Below are positions 8,949 to 24,169 of a DNA stretch of 64,000 bases, piece by piece; the stretch's first letter is position 1, and each line of letters begins with the position of its first letter. The notes beneath the pieces are model-generated. The model was not told where the DNA came from and ran no database searches. It worked only from the letters and a program-made list of their open reading frames with translations. Made by a program: the position numbers and the translations under genes. Origin of the DNA: Parerythrobacter jejuensis. Lineage in GTDB: Bacteria > Pseudomonadota > Alphaproteobacteria > Sphingomonadales > Sphingomonadaceae. The stretch spans positions 1,612,001-1,676,000 of the forward strand of contig NZ_BAAAZF010000001.1 of the NCBI RefSeq assembly GCF_039536765.1. Direction: 5' to 3'.

Positions 8949-9011
8949 CTTCCTTCCCCTTTCATCATCGGCCATCGACCGGTTTTCAAACGATTGGCCA
9001 GACACCCGACG

Positions 9012-10361
9012 CTAACTTGCTGCTGCCAGTTGTAACCGCCTGCACGCCTCAACCTCGCCGATCAGCGGCAGCAGCTCGCCCATATCGGGGCCGTGGTTCA
9101 TGCCGGTTAGTGCTTGGCGCAGTGGCAGGAACAGCGCCTTGCCCTTGCGTCCCGTGCCCTCCTTCAGCGTCGCTGTCAGCGCGCCCCAAGGATCGTCACC
9201 CCATGCGAGAGCTTTGGCAGCCTGCGCCAGATAGGCCCGGTCCTCTTCGGAAAACTCCGGCGGGGTGATCGGGCCCGTGACCAGGCGCCACCATTCGGCC
9301 GCCTCGCTGATCGTCGTCAAGTTTGGCCGGATGGCGTGCCAACCAGCCTCGTCGATCCCTTCCGGCAGGCGATCTGCGACGTCGGCAAATTCCGTCTGAT
9401 GGACCAGCGCGGTGTTGATCCGCTGCAGCTCCGCATCGTCAAACTTGGCCGGGGCACGGCCAAAGGTGGACAGGTCGAAACTGTCCAGCAGGACCTGCGG
9501 GTCGGCAATCGGCTCGACCGGCTGAGACGTACCCAGACGCGCCAGTAGCGCGATGATCGCCTGCGGAGCGATATCCTTCTCCCGGAAAGCGTCACAGCCC
9601 AGCGATCCCAGCCGCTTGGATAACTTACCTTCCTTGCCCACCAGCAAAGCAGTGTGGGCAAAGCGGGGCAAATGCTGCGCTTTATGCTGCGCAGCAAAAA
9701 GTGCGGTAAACATTTGAATTTGCACGGCAGTATTGGATACGTGGTCTTCGCCGCGCAAAACATCGGTGATACCCATATCGATGTCGTCAACAGCGCTCGG
9801 TAGCATATAGAGCCAGCTGCCATCGGCGCGCCTGATGACCGGATCAGAGAGTGTCGCGGGATCGAATTTTTGCGCGCCTCGCACTCCGTCATCCCAGGTG
9901 ATAGGCTCATCATGGTCGAGCTTGAATCGCCAATGCGGGCGAACGCCCTCAGCTTCTTTGGCCGCCCGCTCCGCGTCGCTCATTTTCAGCGCACCGCGAT
10001 CATAAATCGGCGGCAAGCCCCGCCCCAACTGGATCTTGCGCTTCAGCTCCAATTCCTGCGCCGTTTCGTAGGCGGGATAGACCCGGCCTGCATCCTTCAG
10101 CGCTTCGAACGCCGCATCATACAGCGCCATCCGCTCTGACTGGCGCTCTTCACCATCGGGCTCCATCCCCAGCCACGCCAGATCGGCGCGGATCGCCTCG
10201 ACATATTCCTCTTTGCTGCGGGCAGCATCGGTGTCGTCAATCCGAAGCAGAAAGCGCCCGCCATTTGTGCGCGCCAGCATCCAGTTGTGCAGCGCGGTGC
10301 GGATATTGCCGACATGCAGTCGCCCGGTGGGGGACGGCGCGAAACGGGTGATCGTAGTCAT
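9012..10361 (-). CDS. gltX: Glutamate--tRNA ligase
   Basis: A 449-residue class I aminoacyl-tRNA synthetase with the HIGH-type motif as HVGN in FAPSPTGRLHVGNIRTA and the KMSKS-type motif as KLSKRLG. It also has the Glu-specific RFLLRIDDTDAARSK block. It charges tRNA-Glu (and in organisms with GatCAB may mischarge tRNA-Gln). The short form and sequence fit the alphaproteobacterial second GluRS group, so a second gltX elsewhere in the genome is likely. It precedes the FG-GAP gene on the same strand. Confidence 0.94.
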   Translation of the reverse strand: MTTITRFAPSPTGRLHVGNIRTALHNWMLARTNGGRFLLRIDDTDAARSKEEYVEAIRADLAWLGMEPDGEERQSERMALYDAAFEALKDAGRVYPAYETAQELELKRKIQLGRGLPPIYDRGALKMSDAERAAKEAEGVRPHWRFKLDHDEPITWDDGVRGAQKFDPATLSDPVIRRADGSWLYMLPSAVDDIDMGITDVLRGEDHVSNTAVQIQMFTALFAAQHKAQHLPRFAHTALLVGKEGKLSKRLGSLGCDAFREKDIAPQAIIALLARLGTSQPVEPIADPQVLLDSFDLSTFGRAPAKFDDAELQRINTALVHQTEFADVADRLPEGIDEAGWHAIRPNLTTISEAAEWWRLVTGPITPPEFSEEDRAYLAQAAKALAWGDDPWGALTATLKEGTGRKGKALFLPLRQALTGMNHGPDMGELLPLIGEVEACRRLQLAAAS

Positions 10362-10419
10362 GCCGCCTCTATAGGCACTTTGGCGGTGCGGTGAACCCGT
10401 TCCGGCAGTCTGGCAGTGT

Positions 10420-11136
10420 CTATTTCGGCCGGATCACGAATTCGTGGTTGATGTAGAGGAAGACCTCGGTCTCGCTGGATTGTTGCCAGAACAATTCTGA
10501 ATCGAGACCTTCGATCGATATCCCGTAGTCGCTGCCGAACATACCGGCATAGCGCTTTGCCTCATTAGCCACCGCGCGAACCACATCGCCGCGATACTGG
10601 TCCGGATTGGTCAAGGCGAGACTGGTTGATCCAGTCTCGATATAGGATCGTCCCGTGGCAGGGACAGCCTTGATAAAGGCCTGGATGCGCTGGTCGGCAT
10701 CGCGCACGCGTGTGGTCTTTCCATCGACCGGGATGCGGGCGTAGATGCTCACCCTGTTAGTATCCGGCCGGCGTCCGCCCGTAACTTGCAACTGCTCGAC
10801 ATCCGCCATCGTGACCGTGGTAAGGGTGTAATTGCCCGCAACCAGCGAAATGCCCGATTCTGCAGCCCGCGAGATCGTCTCTCGCAGCATGGCCCGCAAT
10901 TCCCGGACGCGCAGGCTGGAATCGCGCGAATCCGAACTGACATAGAGCGGCTTGACGAAATAGTCGGCCTTGCGGGTGAGGCCGATCGCTGCCTGTTCGC
11001 GATTGTAATATTCGTCAAAACTGGCCCGATCAGAACGCGACCCCGTGACGACCACCAGTTCGTCCTGCGCTTGCGCGCCAACAGGCACGGTCAACGCCAG
11101 CGCCCCCATTGCAAGCAGAAATCTTTGAACAGTCAT
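10420..11136 (-). CDS. Uncharacterised secreted protein
   Basis: A 238-residue protein with a clear signal peptide (FLLAMGALALTVPVGAQAQ, cleavage after AQA) and a mature part of alternating strands and helices (ELRAMLRETISRAAESGIS, GDVVRAVANEAKRYAGMFG). The halves look like repeats of a beta-alpha-beta unit, reminiscent of SIMPL/DUF541 periplasmic proteins, but no diagnostic motif was recognised and the resemblance is weak. It lies between rpoC and gltX on the same strand, downstream of the rpoC terminator, so it probably has its own promoter in 11137-11200. Function unknown. Confidence 0.7.
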   Translation of the reverse strand: MTVQRFLLAMGALALTVPVGAQAQDELVVVTGSRSDRASFDEYYNREQAAIGLTRKADYFVKPLYVSSDSRDSSLRVRELRAMLRETISRAAESGISLVAGNYTLTTVTMADVEQLQVTGGRRPDTNRVSIYARIPVDGKTTRVRDADQRIQAFIKAVPATGRSYIETGSTSLALTNPDQYRGDVVRAVANEAKRYAGMFGSDYGISIEGLDSELFWQQSSETEVFLYINHEFVIRPK

Positions 11137-11201
11137 AGAACCCTCCCTTTCTAGCCAAGGCTATTCGCGGGAAGGTGACGGCATTGTGAACCGGTGCCAA
11201 G

Positions 11202-11235
11202 AAAAACCCCGCCGGAAGCGAGCTTCCAGCGGGGC
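11202..11235 (-). terminator. Rho-independent terminator of the rpoC message
   Basis: On the minus strand a stem CCCCGCTGGAAGC / GCTTCCGGCGGGG with a short loop is followed by TTTTTC. It begins about 24 bp after the rpoC stop, as expected for the end of the rpoBC transcription unit. Confidence 0.88.
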
Positions 11236-11258
11236 AATTCCAGATCAGTTCTTGAAGC

Positions 11259-15608
<4,350 letters not shown>

Positions 15609-15693
15609 GGCGTCTTTTCGGTTCCTGATGCGCCTTGCGGCGGCTTTGAAAACTGAATCTGGGAATTCTTTATCTGGCGGGCGGCGTTAGATT

Positions 15694-16488
15694 TCAGGGT
15701 ATTCCGGATAGTGTGGGCGGCAACTGGATCGGAGGCCTGTCGGGGACATTGTCGCGGTCCAGCGGATGCGGCAGCGCAGTCACGAGATCGCGAGTTTGCG
15801 AGCGGTCCTTGCGCAGCAACGTAATCTCAACCAGCTCCACCAGCTCCCCATCACGGGTCGCCAGCGTATCGGCATGGTTGTTGGCATGCATATGCACGAC
15901 ATCGAAGTGCCGGGTCAGGCGCTGGATCACCGGACCGATGACCTGGCGACCGAAATCGGTGGTCAGGGCATCGAGATGGTGCAGTTCCAGAACCATGACA
16001 CGAAAGCGTTTGAGCAGCGCGTCACTGATCTGGGCCAATGACAGCCATTCATGGCCTTCGATATCCATTTGCAGCATCAGCTCGGCAGAACCGGGCTGCT
16101 TGGCAGCCACCCAATCATCGAGCGTAATCGTATCGCCAACAGTTTCGATGCCGATGAACTTCGCCAGGAAGTCATTGGCATCATCCGTCAGCGGCGATTG
16201 CTCGATCGAGCCATCGGCCTGGAAACTGGCCATTCCGCGCGCAATGCAATCGCGTTCAAACTCGGCCGTCTGATCGACACCGGGCGAGAACACAGCTGCA
16301 ATCCCGTCGAGATCGTCAGGAACCAGGTAGCCCCCATCAGCCTCTCCGCCGAAGCGGACAAGGTCATGCTCGGTGCGTACCGGATGGAGACCTGCCAGCA
16401 TCGCGCGTAGGGGCGCACCATCCGACTCACGCCGAATGATGAGGCCCTGTGAACCGGCCAGGTTTCGGATCATCCTGCTGATACGCAT
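15694..16488 (-). CDS. FkbM-like methyltransferase family protein between rpoB and rpoC
   Basis: A 264-residue protein with an FkbM-family look: FGGEADGGYLVPDDL near the N-terminus, VFSPGVDQTAEFERD where these enzymes have their SAM-binding strand, the acidic pair in ITLDDWVA, and the diagnostic MQMDIEGHEWLSL near residue 145. FkbM enzymes O-methylate sugars or polyketides; the canonical glycine-rich SAM loop is degenerate here (SPGVDQTAE), so catalytic activity is uncertain. It lies on the same strand between rpoB (52 bp away) and rpoC (85 bp away) and is therefore almost certainly transcribed with them, an unusual location. Confidence 0.75.
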   Translation of the reverse strand: MRISRMIRNLAGSQGLIIRRESDGAPLRAMLAGLHPVRTEHDLVRFGGEADGGYLVPDDLDGIAAVFSPGVDQTAEFERDCIARGMASFQADGSIEQSPLTDDANDFLAKFIGIETVGDTITLDDWVAAKQPGSAELMLQMDIEGHEWLSLAQISDALLKRFRVMVLELHHLDALTTDFGRQVIGPVIQRLTRHFDVVHMHANNHADTLATRDGELVELVEITLLRKDRSQTRDLVTALPHPLDRDNVPDRPPIQLPPTLSGIP

Positions 16489-16540
16489 CTCTTCGCTGGC
16501 CCCTCACCCCGTAAGGAGTGAGCAACCCACGACCTCCCTC

Positions 16541-20749
<4,209 letters not shown>

Positions 20750-20848
20750 GGAAGGAGTGTCGCCTCTTCTCGTGTGACCCGGCGATGCCCATGCACCACC
20801 GGAATATGTAAATCTCGTGATGCGGGTCAGTCCATCATTCCAGAGACG

Positions 20849-20877
20849 AAAAAAGGCCGCAGCGTAAGGCGCAAGGC
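20849..20877 (-). promoter_or_regulatory. Hairpin plus U6 in the rpoB leader (attenuator-like)
   Basis: In the rpoB direction a modest hairpin (GCC..GCG-CCTTA-CGC..GGC) is followed directly by six T residues, about 100 nt before the rpoB ATG. This has the shape of a weak intrinsic terminator. The 20750-21174 interval is otherwise gene-free: it holds this hairpin, the rpoB promoter and the divergent promoter of the 46-aa gene. Confidence 0.4.
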
Positions 20878-20993
20878 TCTCACCCTGCAAAGCTGCAGCT
20901 CAATCAATCGTCGCGAATATGGAGCTCGCCGCTTCCATCCTGAACTGATCCCCGCGCATGAATCAGTTTGCTCGAAGCGTGCGGTCACCAAGG

Positions 20994-21022
20994 CAGATAG
21001 GAATGAGTCTCCCCTTTGTCAA
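20994..21022 (-). promoter_or_regulatory. Sigma-70-type promoter of rpoB
   Basis: On the minus strand TTGACA is followed after exactly 17 bases by TATCTG, a near-ideal alphaproteobacterial housekeeping promoter. The predicted start near 20987 gives a leader of about 240 nt before rpoB. Confidence 0.7.
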
Positions 21023-21114
21023 ACGCTTCGCCCAGCGGGCGTATCAAGGCAGCGCCCACGTGAAGCTACATCCTGCAAAACGATGCGGAGGATATTGAAT
21101 AACAATATTATTGT

Positions 21115-21142
21115 TTGACAATAAGACGAATCGCTCTTATTG
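21115..21142 (+). promoter_or_regulatory. Promoter with embedded inverted repeat before the 46-aa/DUF2975/XRE module
   Basis: A perfect TTGACA (21115-21120) overlaps the left arm of a perfect inverted repeat, CAATAAGA-N8-TCTTATTG (21119-21142). A second near-palindrome, AACAATATTATTGTT, lies just upstream (21101-21115), and GATATTGA occurs at 21091 and 21149. The repeat occupies the space between -35 and -10, the expected position of a repressor site. The YozG-like regulator encoded downstream is the obvious candidate ligand (inference). Confidence 0.5.
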
Positions 21143-21174
21143 ATTTTCGATATTGAGCATAATGGAGATCGATA

Positions 21175-21315
21175 ATGCCCCGCTTTGCAAACCAGTTCAC
21201 TGCTGCCCTTGCTGCGATCATGATCATGGCCGGTAGTTTCGGTGCGATCCTTACCGTGCCCGCCCCTTCAGCTGATGCTGCCGTAGCTGCAATCGCCACG
21301 CCGGCCGTGGCTTGA
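21175..21315 (+). CDS. 46-residue hydrophobic/secreted small protein
   Basis: An ATG with GGAG upstream opens a 46-codon frame: basic start (MPRFANQF), a hydrophobic stretch AALAAIMIMAGSFGAIL, then APSADAAVAAIATPAVA and a TGA. It looks like a signal peptide with a possible AlaXAla cleavage site or a single-pass membrane peptide. No family was recognised. It is 25 bp ahead of the DUF2975 gene with the same orientation and shares its promoter. Because it is short, coding status rests on the RBS, the hydrophobic composition and the operon position. Confidence 0.6.
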   Translation: MPRFANQFTAALAAIMIMAGSFGAILTVPAPSADAAVAAIATPAVA

Positions 21316-21340
21316 GCCAGCCGGAAAGGAGACCAAGACC

Positions 21341-21874
21341 ATGACCAATCGCCCATCCGACCCCTTGCTCGCCGCCGGGAAAATACTCTCCGGCATACTT
21401 ATGGGGCTGACCGGCCTCGTGACGATCATCCTGATCGGGGTCATTCCGATCCTGCTGCTCAACCAGGCCGATTTTGCCAAAGCGGTCGTCGAACATGGCG
21501 GAGACAACGCTTCAGCGGCCATGGCGGCATCGATTGGCCTCTTGTTGCTCGCAGCAGCCGTTACAGCGACCGCTTTCATCTTCTTCCGCCTGCTCAAGGA
21601 TATCGTGAACAGCGTGGGCGAGAATGACCCGTTCACACTCGACAACGCCAAACGCCTGAGTACGATGGGCTGGATCGCGCTGGCCTTTCAGGTGGCAAGC
21701 TTCCCGATCGCCGGACTGGTTGCCTATCTGGGCACGCTCGTCCCGCTGGAGAACCTGACCGTAGATTATGACTTCTCGCTGACCGGCGTCTTGCTCGCCA
21801 TCGTCCTGTTTATCCTTGCCCGGGTGTTCCGGTACGGCGCAGAACTGCGCGAAGACGTGGAAGGAACAGTCTGA
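21341..21874 (+). CDS. DUF2975 family membrane protein
   Basis: A 177-residue integral membrane protein with four predicted helices (about residues 12-42, 58-86, 108-132 and 147-170). The segment ENDPFTLDNAKRLSTMGWIAL between helices 2 and 3 is the DUF2975 signature. The family is regularly encoded next to a small YozG-type regulator, as here; its function is unknown. The ATG has a GGAG site (AAAGGAGACC). Its stop abuts the next reading frame in a TGATG arrangement, though the regulator probably starts further in. Confidence 0.8.
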   Translation: MTNRPSDPLLAAGKILSGILMGLTGLVTIILIGVIPILLLNQADFAKAVVEHGGDNASAAMAASIGLLLLAAAVTATAFIFFRLLKDIVNSVGENDPFTLDNAKRLSTMGWIALAFQVASFPIAGLVAYLGTLVPLENLTVDYDFSLTGVLLAIVLFILARVFRYGAELREDVEGTV

Positions 21875-21912
21875 TGCCCCCTACCCCTGAACCAGGCCAT
21901 GGAGGATTTATC

Positions 21913-22131
21913 GTGGTGAAACTTGACGATCTTTTGCACGAACGTCGGATGACCCTGACCGAGCTGGCCGAGAGGGTCGGTCTGACCCTGGCCAATCTTT
22001 CGATCCTGAAAACCGGCAAAGCGAAGGCCATTCGCTTCTCGACGCTGGAAGCGATCTGCCGGGAATTGCGGTGTCAGCCAGGTGATCTGCTAGCTTACGG
22101 AGATGCGGCGTCGTTTAAGCCACGCACGTAA
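21913..22131 (+). CDS. YozG-like XRE-family helix-turn-helix regulator
   Basis: A 72-residue Cro/CI-type DNA-binding protein: VKLDDLLHERRMTLTELAERVGLTLANLSILKTGKAKAI carries the helix-turn-helix, and RFSTLEAICRELRCQPGDLL is the family C-terminus. The GTG at 21913 is chosen for its GGAGG site seven bases upstream and because homologues begin near VKLD; an ATG at 21874 would add 13 non-conserved residues. Paired DUF2975/YozG genes are widespread and the regulator probably controls its own operon through the inverted repeat at 21119-21142 (inference). Confidence 0.85.
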   Translation: MVKLDDLLHERRMTLTELAERVGLTLANLSILKTGKAKAIRFSTLEAICRELRCQPGDLLAYGDAASFKPRT

Positions 22132-22372
22132 GCCTGATCACACAGTCGGGTTGACGCACACATCTTCTTTGCTGTGCCTGCCTTCCGCTTGCAGCGCGGC
22201 TCTGGGGCCAACGTGACTGCTTTGGGCACTTCCACTCAACCTGAGAGAAGAAATTCAGGGTAGGCTGACAAAATGCGACAGAATTGTGGCATTTCTTGGA
22301 ACCCTGACCTATGCCACTGGTTGATTGCGTGAAGCCGGAGACACCGGCATTGTTCAGGAAGGAACTCGAATT

Positions 22373-22657
22373 ATGAAAAAGCTCATCCTAGTCGCGACGC
22401 CTCTCGCCCTCACCCTCGCTGCATGCGACGGCCCGGCCGAAGAGGTTGCCGAAGAACGTGACGATGTCATGGAAGCGCAGGGTGAAGTGGTCGATGCCGG
22501 TGCCGGCGTCGTAGAAGCCCAGGCCGACCTGGCTGAAGAACGCGCCGATGTTGCTGAAGCCGAAGGCGATGTAGGCGCAGCTGCCGAGCTGGAACAGCAG
22601 GCAGAGGCTCTTGAAGACAAGGCCGCGGCGATGGAAGATACTGCCGACGGCATGTAA
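22373..22657 (+). CDS. Small Glu/Ala-rich lipoprotein
   Basis: A 94-residue protein with a lipoprotein signal peptide (MKKLILVATPLALTLAAC, lipobox LAAC) and a mature domain that is a single acidic amphipathic helix built from A, E, V and D (AEERADVAEAEGDVGAAAEL and similar). It is likely an outer- or inner-membrane-anchored coiled coil; function unknown. AAGGAA precedes the ATG at 22373. It resembles the lipoprotein at 40399-40686 in architecture and composition and shares with it a 10.5-bp-phased upstream motif (22267-22291) and a GCCGG hairpin in the leader. Confidence 0.75.
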   Translation: MKKLILVATPLALTLAACDGPAEEVAEERDDVMEAQGEVVDAGAGVVEAQADLAEERADVAEAEGDVGAAAELEQQAEALEDKAAAMEDTADGM

Positions 22658-22716
22658 TTTGGCAGTTCTGTCATGAAGGCGCCCCGGCGTGCCTTGACAG
22701 AATCGGCAAAACCCTT

Positions 22717-22748
22717 AGAGGCCCGCCTTCGAACGGCGGGCCTCTTTT
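22717..22748 (+). terminator. Rho-independent terminator between the lipoprotein gene and rplJ
   Basis: A perfect 11-bp stem (AGAGGCCCGCC / GGCGGGCCTCT) with a seven-base loop is followed by TTTT. It ends the lipoprotein message 60 bp after its stop. A TTGACA at 22694 lies just before it, so it could also sit at the start of the rplJ leader. Confidence 0.8.
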
Positions 22749-22817
22749 GGTTTGCCTGTTCATCCGTCCGAGACAGTTGGTGAAGGCAATCTGGCCTTCT
22801 TAATTTCCAGCCTAGAC

Positions 22818-22885
22818 GGGGAAAAGAGTTTCCGGCCAACCTCCTATGGATGGCCACCTGCGTGCCTGGCACGTTCTCCTTCCCC
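22818..22885 (+). promoter_or_regulatory. rplJ: Structured rplJ leader, candidate L10 autoregulatory site
   Basis: About 110 nt before rplJ, GGGGAA (22818-22823) can pair with TTCCCC (22880-22885). The enclosed part holds further paired elements (GGCC..GGCC and CGTGC-CTG-GCACG). Another hairpin, GAAGGC-N6-GCCTTC, lies just 5'. A multi-branched leader closed by an outer stem is what is expected of an L10(L12)4 binding site; I could not match it to the consensus base by base. Confidence 0.4.
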
Positions 22886-22996
22886 ATCAACGGACCTCTA
22901 CCCCGTGTCGATTTGCGGCATGGGCAAATGTGAGCCGGTCACCGGCGTGTTCGCTTGTTGCGGATATCGTGGGTGGCCATAGTGAAGGAGTAAGGC

Positions 22997-23512
22997 ATGG
23001 ATCGTTCGCAAAAATCCGAAGCGGTCGCCGAGCTGAATGCAATCTTCAACGAGGTTGGCGTGGTTGTTGTGACCCGCAATCTCGGCCTGACAGTGGCCCA
23101 GTCTACTGAACTGCGCGGGAAGATGCGTGAAGCCGGTGCATCGTACAAGGTTGCGAAGAACCGTCTTGCCGCACTCGCCCTGAAAGACACGCCCTATGTG
23201 GATCTGGAAGATCTGCTGTCGGGTCCGACCGCTCTCGGTTATTCCGAGGATCCGGTTGCAGCAGCCAAGGCTGCCGTGGAATTCGCCAAGTCGAACGACA
23301 AACTTGAAATTGTCGGCGGCTCGATGGGCGGACAGATGCTCGACGAAGCAGGAATCAAGGCACTCGCCTCGATGCCGAGCCTCGACGAACTTCGCGGTAC
23401 GATTGTTGGCCTCGTTAACGCACCGGCGACGAAAATCGCTCAGGTCGTCAACGCGCCTGCCAACAAGCTTGCCCGCGTCTTCGGTGCCTATGGCGCCCAA
23501 GAAGCAGCGTAA
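22997..23512 (+). CDS. rplJ: 50S ribosomal protein L10
   Basis: A 171-residue L10: MDRSQKSEAVAELNAIF, VVVTRNLGLTVAQ, and the RNA-binding YKVAKNRLAALAL segment, with a C-terminal helix that anchors L7/L12 dimers on the ribosomal stalk. AAGGAG precedes the ATG. It is followed by rplL after 83 bp. The usual upstream rplK-rplA and downstream rpoB-rpoC are not in line here. L10, with L12, normally represses its own operon at the leader. Confidence 0.97.
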   Translation: MDRSQKSEAVAELNAIFNEVGVVVVTRNLGLTVAQSTELRGKMREAGASYKVAKNRLAALALKDTPYVDLEDLLSGPTALGYSEDPVAAAKAAVEFAKSNDKLEIVGGSMGGQMLDEAGIKALASMPSLDELRGTIVGLVNAPATKIAQVVNAPANKLARVFGAYGAQEAA

Positions 23513-23595
23513 GCGGTTTTTTGAATTGAACATTCTGGGGCATTTTTCGCCCCGCCCAGTTTTATATTGGGGCCATCTAATTGGAGTAAAGCATC

Positions 23596-23973
23596 ATGGC
23601 CGATATCGCCAAGCTTGTTGAAGAACTTTCGAAACTGACTGTCCTCGAGGCAGCCGAACTCGCCAAGGCACTGGAAGAAGAGTGGGGCGTTAGCGCCGCT
23701 GCTGCAGTTGCTGTTGCTGGCCCCGCCGCTGGCGGTGGTGATGCCGGTGCCGCTGAAGAGAAGGACGAATTCGACGTCATTCTCACCGGCGACGGTGGCA
23801 AGAAGATCCAGGTGATCAAGGAAGTCCGCGCCATTACCGGCCTGGGCCTGACCGAAGCCAAGGGTCTTGTCGAAGGCGCGCCGAAGCCGCTCAAGGAAGG
23901 CGTCAACAAGGCAGAAGCCGAAGAAATCAAGGGCAAGATCGAAGCAGCCGGCGGTACCGTCGAACTGAAGTAA
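23596..23973 (+). CDS. rplL: 50S ribosomal protein L7/L12
   Basis: A 125-residue L12: N-terminal dimerisation domain ([20 protein letters not shown]), an alanine-rich hinge ([20 protein letters not shown]) and the C-terminal factor-binding domain with [20 protein letters not shown]. It recruits and activates translational GTPases. GGAG lies upstream of the ATG. It ends at a strong terminator rather than continuing into rpoB. Confidence 0.97.
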   Translation: MADIAKLVEELSKLTVLEAAELAKALEEEWGVSAAAAVAVAGPAAGGGDAGAAEEKDEFDVILTGDGGKKIQVIKEVRAITGLGLTEAKGLVEGAPKPLKEGVNKAEAEEIKGKIEAAGGTVELK

Positions 23974-24020
23974 TCTTGTTCCAGGATTTTGTGGGTGTCT
24001 TGAAGCGCCCGCAGATAGGA

Positions 24021-24049
24021 GGGCGGTGCCGCAAGGTGCCGCCCTTTTT
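24021..24049 (+). terminator. Rho-independent terminator of rplJ-rplL
   Basis: GGGCGGTGCC-GCAA-GGTGCCGCCC folds as a 10-bp stem with two G-U pairs and a GNRA tetraloop, followed by TTTTTC. It begins 48 bp after the rplL stop. Confidence 0.88.
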
Positions 24050-24169
24050 CTTGCGGTCGAGCCAGCCCGTCCAGCTGTGACCGGATTGACGCGCCAAGAG
24101 GTGAAAACTTCCGGATAGCGCGCGCACGCCTTGGGCGATGATACGGTTGGGTATATTCGGGCCGGCTTT

